Shown piece after piece: positions 34,772-45,110 of a DNA stretch of 64,000 nt. Each line of letters starts with the position of its first letter. Position 1 is the stretch's first letter. The notes under the pieces are model-generated. The model worked only from the letters and a program-made list of their open reading frames with translations. It searched no databases and was not told the DNA's origin. This DNA comes from Apium graveolens (taxonomy: Eukaryota > Streptophyta > Magnoliopsida > Apiales > Apiaceae), in NCBI RefSeq assembly GCF_009905375.1, contig NC_133653.1, positions 65,817,414 to 65,881,413 of the forward strand, written 5' to 3'. The position numbers and the translations under genes were made by a program.

Positions 34772-37064
34772 ATGTCTGACACAGAAACTCCAACTAAGCC
34801 TACCAAAACTGAAGAACCTCCAAAGACACAAATTCAAAGTCGGTATGAAACCATCAGAGTTCCCATACAGAGACCATCTGAATATGCCATATGGAAGGTG
34901 AGGATGACCATGTTTCTGGAAGCTACAGATCTAGAATATCTTGATAGAATCAAGGAAGGGCCTCACAAACCAACCAAGCTCGCAGTTGCAGTTGCAGGTG
35001 AAGCAGCAAAGACCGTACCAAAGGAGAAGAGTGATTATACTGCTGAAGATATCGCATCAATTGTTAAGGATGCTAAGGTACGACACTTACTGCATAGTGC
35101 CATTGATAATGTAATGTCAAACAGGGTAATTAACTGCAAGACTGCTAAGGAGATATGGGATGCTCTGGAAACAAGGGTTCAGGGAACTGATACAATTAAG
35201 AAGAACAGGAAAATAATACTCACTCAAGAGTATGAACACTTTGACACAAAGGCTAATGAGTCATTGACTGATTTATATGATAGATTTGTCAAACTCTTGA
35301 ATGATCTGTCACTGGTTAATAAGGAGTATGATCTTGAAGATTCAAACCTTAAATTCCTGTTAGCTCTTCCCGAATGTTGGGATTTAAAGGCAACAATAAT
35401 AAGAGACAACTACAGTCTTGATGAAACAACTCTTGATGAAATTTATGGAATGCTCAAGACTCATGAACTTGAGATGGAACAAAGAAGCAAGAGGAAAGGA
35501 CGAAAGTCAAGGACAGTTTCTCTTATGGCTGAAGAAGAATCCCCCAAGGCAGCTACCTCAAGAAAAGACAAGGGTAAAGCTCTTTTCACAAAGTCTGATA
35601 CTGAGTCATCAAGTTCTGAAAGTGATGATGACTCAGATTCTGAAAGCTTGCCTGAGACTGATGCTGATGAGGAGATGATGAAGCTGTGTGCTCTTATGGT
35701 GAAAGGGATCACAAAGATTGCATACAGGAAGTTCAGGAAGGGAAAGAAATTTTCCAGGAAAGGCATAAATTCTGATAAGAAGAATTTCAGAAGATGTCAA
35801 ATGCTATAACTGTGGTGAGAAAGGCCACATATCTCCTGATTGCAAGAAAGTAAAGGGTGACAAAGGCAAGGCTCTTGTCACAAAACAGAAAAACTGGACA
35901 GACACCTTAGACTATGAAAGTGAGGAGAACTATGCGTTGATAGAAAATGTTGATAAAGAAAGTGCTGAGAGCAGTTCTGAAGCTGCTGAAATAAAGGTAC
36001 CTCAAACTACTTATGCTTTTCATACTGATGATATTAATGAGTTGAGAAGATATGTTGAAACCATGTTTGTTAGTTATAGAGATCAAACTTTAACATGTGA
36101 AAGATTAACTTCTGAAAATCTTGCTTTTCAGAAAAGAAATAATTTCTTAGAAAAAGAGTTAGTTATGTTCCATCAAACTCAGAAGGATAGAGATGATGCT
36201 TTTTATGTTAGGGATGAAGTGCTAAAATTGAATGAATCTCTAAAAACTGAGTTAGAAAAGGAAAGAGAGATTATCAGGACTTGGACTAACTCTGGCAGAA
36301 CAACTCAAAATTTGCTAAGTAGTGAAAATTGGAAAGAGGGCTTAGGTTATGGAGAGGATAAGAATGATAAAGGAACTGTAGAAATTAAGCCTGTTGTTAA
36401 GCAAAAGCCAAAATTAAAACCTGTTAACTTTGTAATTGTAAAGTCTGATAATGAGAAATCAGAAGTTAAAGAGGAATTAACTTCTAACAAAATAAGACAG
36501 GAAAAGACTGTTGAAGTAAACATAGGCTTAATGACTAAGAAGCAGCTTAAGCATAAGCTGAAAGATGTTAAGAATGCAAACAAGGTAAAATCACCTAGGA
36601 AAAATAGGAATGTAAAGGAAGGTGTGAATAAAAGCAATAATTATAAACCTGTTCCTAATGCTCCTAGGAAAACATGTCATAACTGTGGAAGTTCTAATCA
36701 TCTGGCCTCTTTTTGCAGGAAGAATAAGAACATAAACTCCTTACCTTCAAAATCAGGAGTTAAGAGTCAGTCTGTTAGATATAAACCACAAAATCCTTGT
36801 TTTCATTGTGGTCGTTTATGGCATTCCATTTATACTTGTAAGGAATATCATAGTTTGTACTATGATTATTATCAATTAAAACCTTCTTTGAAGAAAGTTT
36901 CCATTGTTCCTTCTAGTGTAAATTCTGATTCAAAGTCTGATAGTGTAAGTTCTGATAAGAAAAATGTTAACATGAACTCAAATGCTAAATTCGCTGCAAA
37001 CGTTAACAAACTTGATAAGGCCAAAGGATCCAAGCAAGTCTGGGTCCTTAAAACTAATCATTAG
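34772..37064 (+). pseudogene. gag: Gag of B1, split by a 44-bp deletion
   Basis: The ATG at 34772 starts MSDTETPTKP. The capsid domain has YAIWKVRMTMFLEAT and SNLKFLLALPE. An acidic Ser/Asp stretch and a basic stretch follow. Near 35795 a 44-bp deletion relative to B2 shifts the frame, so the first frame stops at 35809. The true frame resumes at about 35799 and runs to TAG 37062-37064. It includes three zinc knuckles: CYNCGEKGHISPDC, CHNCGSSNHLASFC and CFHCGRLWHSIYTC, all CX2CX4HX4C. A coiled-coil-like segment lies between knuckles one and two. The end VWVLKTN precedes the gag-pol border. Confidence 0.9.
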
Positions 37065-37082
37065 TGGTCTTTGTGATTACAG

Positions 37083-37258
37083 GGCAACAGGAAAAATATT
37101 CTAGTTCTGGACAGTGGATGTTCAGGACATATGACTGGAAATAAAGCCCTGCTATCAGACTTTGTGGAGAAAGCTGGCCCAAGTGTTTCTTATGGAGATG
37201 GCAACATTGGAAAAATATTGGGATATGGCAATATCAATCTTGGGAATGTCATCATTAA
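37083..37258 (+). pseudogene. pol: Pol of B1, part 1 (protease N-terminus)
   Basis: It reads in the gag frame after TAG (37062) and TGA (37074-37076). GNRKNI is followed by the active site LDSGCSGHMTG. The frame runs to GNVII and is cut by C1 at 37259. It continues at 45111 in the same frame once C1 and one attaa copy are removed. Confidence 0.9.
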
Positions 37259-38605
37259 TGTAAGTCATATGTCATAGGCCTATTTGTATATTCGAGGATT
37301 CAACTCAACTCAAATAAGATTGTAATAAGTAAATAGTGGATCTACCGTCAAAGAGATCTCACAGAGTAACATCTGTCAGAGGATTCAGAAACAAGGTTCA
37401 TCTACAGACTTGAGGAGTTAATTCACTGGAAGAAGTTCAAGAAATTGATCAAGCCTCAGTGATGCAAATCAAGATCGTGGATTTAATCAAGTGACAGAGA
37501 TCTCGTCAGAGTATCATTAATTACAAGGATTTAATCTGAAGAAAATCAAAGTGTCAAAGTCAAGACATGAAGAAATGTCACGGAAGTTAGTCACTCATGA
37601 ACCAGACAGTACATCGAGTGTCAACATTGAAGTGGTGGAATTGATTCATAATTTCAGTGATTTTCAGAAGATATTCAGAAGATTGGTTGCTGCTCAGGAT
37701 TAGTATTAATTCTCTATTAATTAATTAAGTCATATAATTTAATTAAGAAAATAAATTATATCTGCAAAGATTAATTTATTGATTGATTGAATTAATTGAT
37801 TAATTAATTCCGAATTAATATTAAGGACTTTCAGGATTTTAATTGGTTTAAAATCTGCATTAAATCAGCAAGACAATTGAAAATGAACTAGCATGACAAT
37901 CAGGATTGTCATACCGATTGTCATGCCAGGCCATTTTCAATAGTCTCACCGAAAGTTACACTGGGAGGAGATTGTCTTGCTAGTTCATTCTGATAGTCTT
38001 GCTAGTTCATTTGATTGTCATACCGAAAGTCTTGCTAGCTGTTGAGATTGTCTTGCTAGTTCAAAGGATAGTCTCACCGAAAGTCCTACCAGCTATGGGA
38101 TTGTCATTCCAGTTCATTCCATTCTGTCGATTGATTAAAAAGACAGAAGCAGCCATTCAAGAATTAACAATTCAACAGAAAAGAAGTCAAGAACATACAG
38201 AGAGAAAAAGCAGCCAAATATTTCATCTTATCTGCTAATTCAAGATCACAATTTCTAATTTGTAAAGTTAAATCCAATCAACTAGAAATCATTCTCTTGT
38301 TCTTGTGTAACAATCTAGCGGATCAAAATCCCTAGAACTTAATCTCAAATTGCGTTTAGCATTTGATTCTAATTATTACAAAAATAGAAAAAGTTCATGT
38401 CGAATTTATTCTAGATTTGTGATAATTAATTTGAGATTAATTCCTTGTAATCGATACAGTTGTTGTAACACCTTTCAAGTTTAATAATATTTTTATTTAA
38501 CTTGAATTTTGTTTCACATTTTTTATTCCGCATTTATTCGATTATTTGGTACTGTTTGTATTCAACCCCCCCCCCCCCATTCTACAAACACATTGGGACC
38601 TAACA
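37259..38605 (+). repeat. 5' LTR of C1
   Basis: It starts tgtaagtcatatg and ends gacctaaca. It contains the GATTGTC-motif array (37885-38115) and a 13-C run near 38566-38578. Confidence 0.92.
37885..38115 (+). repeat. GATTGTC / CTAGTTCAT short-motif array in the C LTR
   Basis: About ten copies of gattgtc(a/t)tgc or gatagtctcacc occur, alternating with ctagttcatt and ccgaaagt. The 5' end has the palindrome atgacaatcaggattgtcat. The array is repeated in all four C LTRs (also about 44396-44626, 48247-48445, 54355-54553). Confidence 0.85.
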
Positions 38606-38607
38606 AT

Positions 38608-38619
38608 TGGTATCAGAGC
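38608..38619 (+). other. Primer binding site of C1, tRNA-iMet
   Basis: tggtatcagagc lies two bases after the LTR end. Confidence 0.92.
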
Positions 38620-38701
38620 CTTCTGATTAACGAACAAATCAAGATCCTAGACTTCTGTGATTTTTCAACTCTTTGAATTTTTATTCATTCAAAAATTCAT
38701 A

Positions 38702-40960
38702 ATGACTTCACAAAAAGTTGGAACCGTTAAAATTCCACAATTTGATAAAGAGAATTATATTATGTGGAAGAAAAAGATGCTCTTGTTTTTACAAGTTGCA
38801 AATCCCAAATATTCGAACTTGTTAAAGAAGGGGATAAAAACTCCGATGGTTATTGAACCGGAGGTGATAGTAGATGATGTGGTGACTACTAAAGCTAGAA
38901 CCTATCCAAAAGAGCCCGAAGATTTCACTCTTATTGAGAAGGAAGAAGCCTCCTTGGATGCCAGCCTTCAATTAATAGTAATTGATTCCCTTGATCCTTT
39001 GATGAACAGACATGTGATGAACTGTAAAAATTCTAAACACATGTGGGAAACTATTGAGGTAATTAATGAAGGCACAGAGGAAGTTAGGGAGAACAAGTTG
39101 GAGATCCTAACCTTTGAATATGAACATTTCAAATCCAATCCAGGAGAAGGAATTACTGAAGTGTTTGAGAGGTACAATGCATTGATCAACAACCTGAACA
39201 TAAATGGTAAGTATTATTCAATCAGGGAGGTCAATAAAAAGTTCCTTTTAACACTACCAACTCATCTTGAACATAGAATCACTGCCATTAGAGAAGCTAG
39301 AGATCTGAGTGAGATTTCTTTGGATAGACTCTATGGTGTGTTAAAAACCTATGAGTTGGAGCAGATTCAGCAAAATGAAGTCTACGGGAAAGATAGGATG
39401 ATTAGCACATCTACTGCACTTGTAGCTGAAGGTCAACAACAACAACAATCTCAACAGTTAGAGAGAATGGTACAGTTTTCCAAGGCTGAGGAAAATGTGA
39501 TACTAGCAGAATATGATCCTCCTACTACAAATCAATCCAGTGATGATTTTTATTCCTTGGAAGAGCTGGAGCAATTGGAAGATGAGTCAATGGCCCATAT
39601 TGTCAAGAGATTCTCCAATGTCAGATTCAGGAGGAATCCCAAGCTTAAGTACAAGTCCAACTACAACAAATTCCAGAAAGGTGGATCTTCATCCTCTAAC
39701 ACCAGCAGTGGTGGATACCAAACATGGATGGTTGATCAGGGCACCATTAGATGCTATAACTGCAATGAGTTGGGACACTTTGCCACAGAATGCAGGAAGC
39801 CAAAGCAAGTAAGGAAGAACTCTTATGATTCCAATCAGAAGAGTAACTCTGAAAGGGCTTATCTGGTAAAGGGAAGAAGCTGGGATGATACTGATAGTGA
39901 AGATGAAGAAGAAGGGAATCTTCCTCTTATGGCTATTGAGGGAAAAGCTTCATTGTCAAGAAAAGAGGTAAAATATACTGATGCTGAATTAGTATATCAT
40001 CTAGGAGGCAACTTAGATAATGCACGTCGTGATAATGAACTGTTAAGTTTACAGATCAAAGACCTTGAGAAATAGGTCAATGAATTAAGACTTGTGCATA
40101 TTAATCAAGACAAATTAAAAGAACAAGTATCTTTTCTAGAGAATAGAGTTGACTGTTATAGAAAACTCGAAACTATTCTCAAAGACAAGATCACCGGTCT
40201 TGAGACTAAGGTTAGAGCCTACTTCAATTCTTGTTCGAAGGCTAAAGAGTTCTACAGTAAGCAAGCTGTTAATCAAACATCTGGAATAGGTTATGATTAC
40301 AATGTTGCTATTGGAGAATTAGGCATAAACTCCCCTCCTCATGTATGTGCTAAAGGGAGGGAAGTACCACATGTGCTTAAGGGTGTTGATGAACCCCTCT
40401 ATAAAGCATCAATTGCTGAACCATTTGATGCGACCTCTTCTGTTATTCAAGAAGAAATACGTGCTGAGGATCATGCTAATGAGAAGATTGTTTCCAAGTC
40501 AAGTGAGTCGAAAGTTCCAGTCAAAGTTGTGAAAGCAACTGAGACTAACTCAGACACACATGAGTTGGATAACAAAAATGCCATGTCTACCATACATAAA
40601 TTGCCTGCTGTTAATCGCTCTCATAAAGCATGTGGTGTTTCTAATTGTATGTCTTGTGCTTTTAATATGATGTATGCTTATTTTAATGGTAATCATATTT
40701 CTAATGATAAGACTACTCCTCGTCAGTATGTGAATAACAAGAAGCATGATAGGTCTAAGACTGCTAGTCCTTCTAAGGCTAGAAAGGAGACATTTGTGCC
40801 TAAGCTTAAACAGAAATTTGTTAAGGCTGTTTACAAGGTCAAATGTTCAGTCATTGAGGATGTTGAGACCATTAAAATTAAAAATGTTGTTTTGCCTGAC
40901 AAAGGACAATTCTACAAGTATGCCGGGCCCAACCAAGTTTGGGTTCCGAAGAAGGTCTAA
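38702..40960 (+). pseudogene. gag: Gag of C1, one nonsense codon
   Basis: The ATG at 38702 (MTSQKVGTVKIPQF) is preferred; the open frame extends upstream only through a non-ATG leader. The capsid core has YIMWKKKMLLFLQVA and NKKFLLTLPTHLEHR. The zinc knuckle CYNCNELGHFATEC is near 39755. An acidic segment and a coiled-coil-like region follow. The C-terminal half has a Cys cluster (CGVSNCMSC) and ends QVWVPKKV. TAG at 40073-40075 replaces GAG of C2; otherwise the frame is open for 752 codons. It is much longer than most copia Gags. Confidence 0.88.
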
Positions 40961-41003
40961 TCCATTTGAAGTGCAGGGCATTAAACAGGTGTAACCGGTA
41001 GTG

Positions 41004-41247
41004 TGGATTCTTGACAGTGGATCATCAAGACATATGACCGGAGATAGAGCCCTGCTATCAAATGTGGATTGAGAAAGCTGGCCCCCTGGTTACCTTTGGA
41101 GATAACAACAAAGGTTTATCTGAGGGATATGGCTGTTTGCAAGCTGGATATGTTATCAGTGAAATTTTGTATATTGTGCTAGCTTATTATCAGGAAGCAG
41201 TATCTAACATAGCACCAGTGACGAGACTTGAGAATATTACAACATAG
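41004..41247 (+). pseudogene. Protease stub of C1
   Basis: WILDSGSSRHMTGDRALL is the copia protease active-site region, +1 relative to gag. An extra G near 41064 shifts the frame. Similarity to pol stops after GYGCLQAGYV. All of integrase, RT and RNase H is missing. Confidence 0.8.
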
Positions 41248-43757
41248 CAGGCACCTGCTGCATATTACACTTGGAATTGTACTCTAGTAAGATGTGTACA
41301 AGTGTACTCCTGGTTGGTGAGTCAAAAGAGGAAGTCAATGCACCTCAGTTCATGGACTTTGCAGTTTCAGATCTATTGGACTATGCAATCTCTTCTTCAC
41401 AATCTCACTTCAGGATGGTATGAACTAGTGTACTGCTCAAGCAATCGTCAAGGACATGGTATGGCACTCTAACTGCAGGTACAGTTTTATATGAATAAGT
41501 AGAGTCGTCATATTAATAACTATCTTATCACTAGGCATAAACATATTGTTTTATATGTGCAGTGATATATTGGTAATGTTATCATTGAACTTGTAAATAG
41601 TTTCTATATTTTTGCAATATTTATATAAGTTTTTATTTGTATTTTCTTTAATTGTAAATATTGTATGATATATAAAATTGAATGCTGATATCTTTTTGAT
41701 ATATATTTGGTATTTAATTCATTGATATTTATTTTTATTATTATTATTATTTGTATTGTATTATTTCTTATTTTATTTTAGTTTATTTTAAATTTTATGC
41801 AACATAACAATTAGTATCTAAAGTACTTGACAAGTATCGGTCAATGATATGTTGTTAACATTATGTTGCAGATATTTGTAAGCTTTTGACATGAATGAGA
41901 ATTACTTAGACTTTACCCTAAGTGATCAATGTTTTATCAAAAACTCATTCATATTAAAAAATAAAATCAAACTTCTTTCTACATTAGTGATTTCTTATTT
42001 CATGTAAAATCCTTTGAAATCACTATTGTACATCATCTCTCTCAAAAGATTAAATGTATAATTTTCATTCATTATAGATCTTAAATACATTTTATCTCTA
42101 TAGTGTCATATATTCTGTGTTACAGGTTCAGTCTCCAATGACTTTCTTTCATTGACAGTCATGAGGTTGAAAACCCACAACGTCTATCCCAGACTGTAAA
42201 GATAAACACAAAAACAGAACTAACCAACACTCTCTTACCACTAAATGTAGTATGAATAAGCGTGAGGGAGATAGTGCCTTAGTGCACCACATAAGGAAGG
42301 TTCTGTAGTCAACCCAGTAGCTCTGTCTCCTACAAAGATGAGTAGTATTTAAACCGAGACAACTGCTAACCCCCATACATCTTCTCAAAAAGATGTAATG
42401 GTTGAAAAGGCATAAAAACAGTTACTAGATTCATTCTCTCAACAGGGTGTGTCTATTGAAATTTGCCTGTCGGCCAGGGTATCCGATGTAGTGTCACCAC
42501 CTCAAATATAAAAAATTCTTGATGCACAAGGAAAGGTTACACACACAAAGGATGAGTTGACGGAAACAAGAGTTTCGACCATTTTAAGGTCATATTCGAT
42601 TGTTCAAGGTTCGTTAATGGACCAATTGCCTTTATATGTGTTAGGAGAGGATACTGATTCAAAAGCCATATGTCAGTGGACAGTGTCTACCTCCCCAGGC
42701 TTAAATTCCCTGGATGCATTTGCGGATAGTGGATCTGACATAGGCGCAGATCGGCAACTTGTTGACAATGATTCAGATATTACCTGATGAGTCACAAGGA
42801 AATGTCTTCATAGACATTAGAAGGGAACCTTGATCTTTATGCTAAATTCTTTGGATCATTGTTTACCTTCCCAGAATTCAAATCTGGAACCCTAAAAGGG
42901 AAACTAGCAACTTGTAAATTATGACTCAGATTCATCTGACGAGTTTAACAAGGATGGGGATTTGCGAACTCCCATTGCACCACCTGTGACCTCCTTAAGG
43001 ATGGCTAAGGTGATTTTCCTTGCAGGTACAGCTGGATTATGGAGCCATGAGAGAAGAGTGATACACTTGTGAGAATGAGTGTAAACACGAGTGGAGAGAA
43101 GAGTGAAACACATGTGAGGTACACTAAAACAGAATCACACACTCACAGTGCGGAAGAAAGAGAAACTACTTGTTATTTCTTTTCCAACCAAGTGAAATAT
43201 GAGAACTCCTTCAGACGACGGCATACATTCCTTCTTTAAGGGGGAGATAAAAGCTTAAGTAATAGTTTGGAGGATTCCCCAACTAAGGGGGATAAATAAC
43301 AGGGAGTAAGAAAAAGATCCAACATGTACACTACACCACACCATTGTTGTTTGTAACTACGGATCCTATTGTACGGGAGAGGTGGTAAACACAAGGTGAT
43401 TTTCTAGTAAGGGAAGAAGCTGTTTTCAAAAGGGGAGTACCATTGGCTTTTATCTGCGGATCCTATTATACGGGAGAGGTGGTAAATGAAGGTGATCTTC
43501 TTTAATCAGTTGATTCTCATAGGGGGAGAAGCAAGAGAGATATGGCTTCTCAACAGGTAATGTGGTTGTACAGATGAAGATGGAACTACTTGAAGATATG
43601 TTCAGTCTAGAGGAACATCTACTTGGAATCTGGAAAATGTTAAATGTCTTCCAGAAACTTTTCTACTATTTACTTTGCATTTCAGTTTATATATCTTTTT
43701 CTTATTTGTTAGTTGAGTTATCCTCTACGTATTTGTGTGTTATTGTCTAACAAACAA
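41248..43757 (+). other. 3' region of C1 (noncoding, with extra polypurine tracts)
   Basis: A 281-bp A/T-rich block (about 41518-41798) is absent from C2. Around 42557 lies a small conserved frame (separate entry). A 45-bp unit with ggatcctatt(g/a)tacggg occurs at about 43359 and 43456. Polypurine-like copies occur at 43238, 43285, 43428 and 43521. Confidence 0.75.
42557..42787 (+). pseudogene. Conserved small frame in the C 3' region
   Basis: 76 codons (MTETRVSTILRS ... VDNDSDIT) are also present in C2 (52522-52752). In C2 the frame is open further upstream to 52318 apart from one TAA, so both are probably the 3' remnant of a longer ORF. The product is acidic with no domain I recognise. Nucleotide similarity between C copies alone could explain the conservation. 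Confidence 0.4.
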
Positions 43758-43769
43758 ATAGGGGGAGAT
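43758..43769 (+). other. Polypurine tract of C1
   Basis: aatagggggaga sits against the LTR start tgtaag. Four similar purine tracts lie within 530 bp upstream. Confidence 0.85.
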
Positions 43770-45110
43770 TGTAAGTCATATGTCATAGGCCTATTTGTAT
43801 ATTCGAGGATTCAACTCAACTCAAATAAGATTGTAATAAGTAAATAGTGGATCTACCGTCAAAGAGATCTCACAGAGTAACATCTGTCAGAGGATTCAGA
43901 AACAAGGTTCATCTACAGACTTGAGGAGTTAATTCACTGGAAGAAGTTCAAGAAATTGATCAAGCCTCAGTGATGCAAATCAAGATCGTGGATTTAATCA
44001 AGTGACAGAGATCTCGTTAGAGTATCATTAATTACAAGGATTTAATCTGAAGAAAATCAAAGTGTCAAAGTCAAGACATGAAGAAACGTCACGGAAGTTA
44101 GTCACTCATGAACCAGACAGTACATCGAGTGTCAACATTGAAGTGGTGGAATTGATTCATAATTTCAGTGATTTTTAGAAGATATTCAGAAGATTGGTTG
44201 CTGCTCAGGATTAGTATTAATTCTCTATTAATTAATTAAGTCATATAATTTAATTAAGAAAATAAATTATATCTGCAAAGATTAATTTGTTGATTAATTG
44301 AATTAATTGATTAATTAATTCAGAATTAATATTAAGGACTTTCAGGATTTTAATTGGTTTAAAATCTGCATTAAATCAACAAGACAATTGAAAATGAACT
44401 AGCATGACAATCAGGATTGTCATACCGATTGTCATGCCAGGCCATTTTCAATAGTCTCACCGAAAGTTACACTGGGAGGAGATTGTCTTGCTAGTTCATT
44501 CTGATAGTCTTGCTAGTTCATTTGATTGTCATACCGAAAGTCTTGCTAGCTGTTGAGATTGTCTTGCTAGTTCAAAGGATAGTCTCACCGAAAGTCCTAC
44601 CAGCTATGGGATTGTCATTCCAGTTCATTCCATTCTATCGATTGATTAAAAAGACAGAAGCAGCCATTCAAGAATTAACAATTCAACAGAAAAGAAGTCA
44701 AGAACATACAGAGAGAAAAAGCAGCCAAATATTTCATCTTATCTGCTAATTCAAGATCACAATTTCTAGTTTGTAAAGTTAAATCCAATCAACTAGAAAT
44801 CATTCTCTTGTTCTTGTGTAACAATCTAGCGGATCAAAATCCCTAGAACTTAATCTCAAATTGCGTTTAGCATTTGATTCTAATTATTACAAAAATAGAA
44901 AAAGTTCATGTCGAATTTATTCTAGATTTGTGATAATTAATTTGAGATTAATTCCTTGTAATCGATACAGTTGTTGTAACACCTTTCAAGTTTAATAATA
45001 TTTTTATTTAACTTGAATTTTGTTTCACATTTTTTATTCCGCATTTATTCGATTATTTGGTACTGTTTGTATTCAACCCCCCCCTTCTACAAACACATTG
45101 GGACCTAATA
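43770..45110 (+). repeat. 3' LTR of C1
   Basis: It repeats 37259-38605. The C run is 8 instead of 13 and the end is cctaata. Confidence 0.92.

Larger units (their letters stand above)
37259..45110 (+). mobile_element. C1: gag-only (pol-deficient) LTR element of Sirevirus type
   Basis: The LTRs are 37259-38605 and 43770-45110, with a tRNA-iMet primer site, gag, a protease stub, a 2.5-kb 3' region and a polypurine tract. Integrase, RT and RNase H are absent. The target duplication is attaa (37254-37258 and 45111-45115); excision gives exactly the B2-like sequence. The 3' LTR ends TA rather than CA. LTR differences number roughly a dozen over 1,340 bp by eye. C2 shares the same structure, so this is a family, not a one-off deletion. 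Confidence 0.92.

Noticed and set aside
37885..38115. CRISPR-like array in the C LTR
   Set aside because: Units are short, variable and irregularly spaced, and the context is a plant LTR. There are no cas genes.
37999..38238. 79-codon frame in the C1 LTR, repeated at 44510-44749
   Set aside because: It reads through the GATTGTC motif array; the repeat merely reflects the LTR pair. C2 LTRs do not keep it open.
42149..42388. Antisense frame conserved in C1 and C2 (also 52114-52380)
   Set aside because: The two C copies are very similar at DNA level, so conservation of a short antisense frame is expected. No start context or domain supports it.
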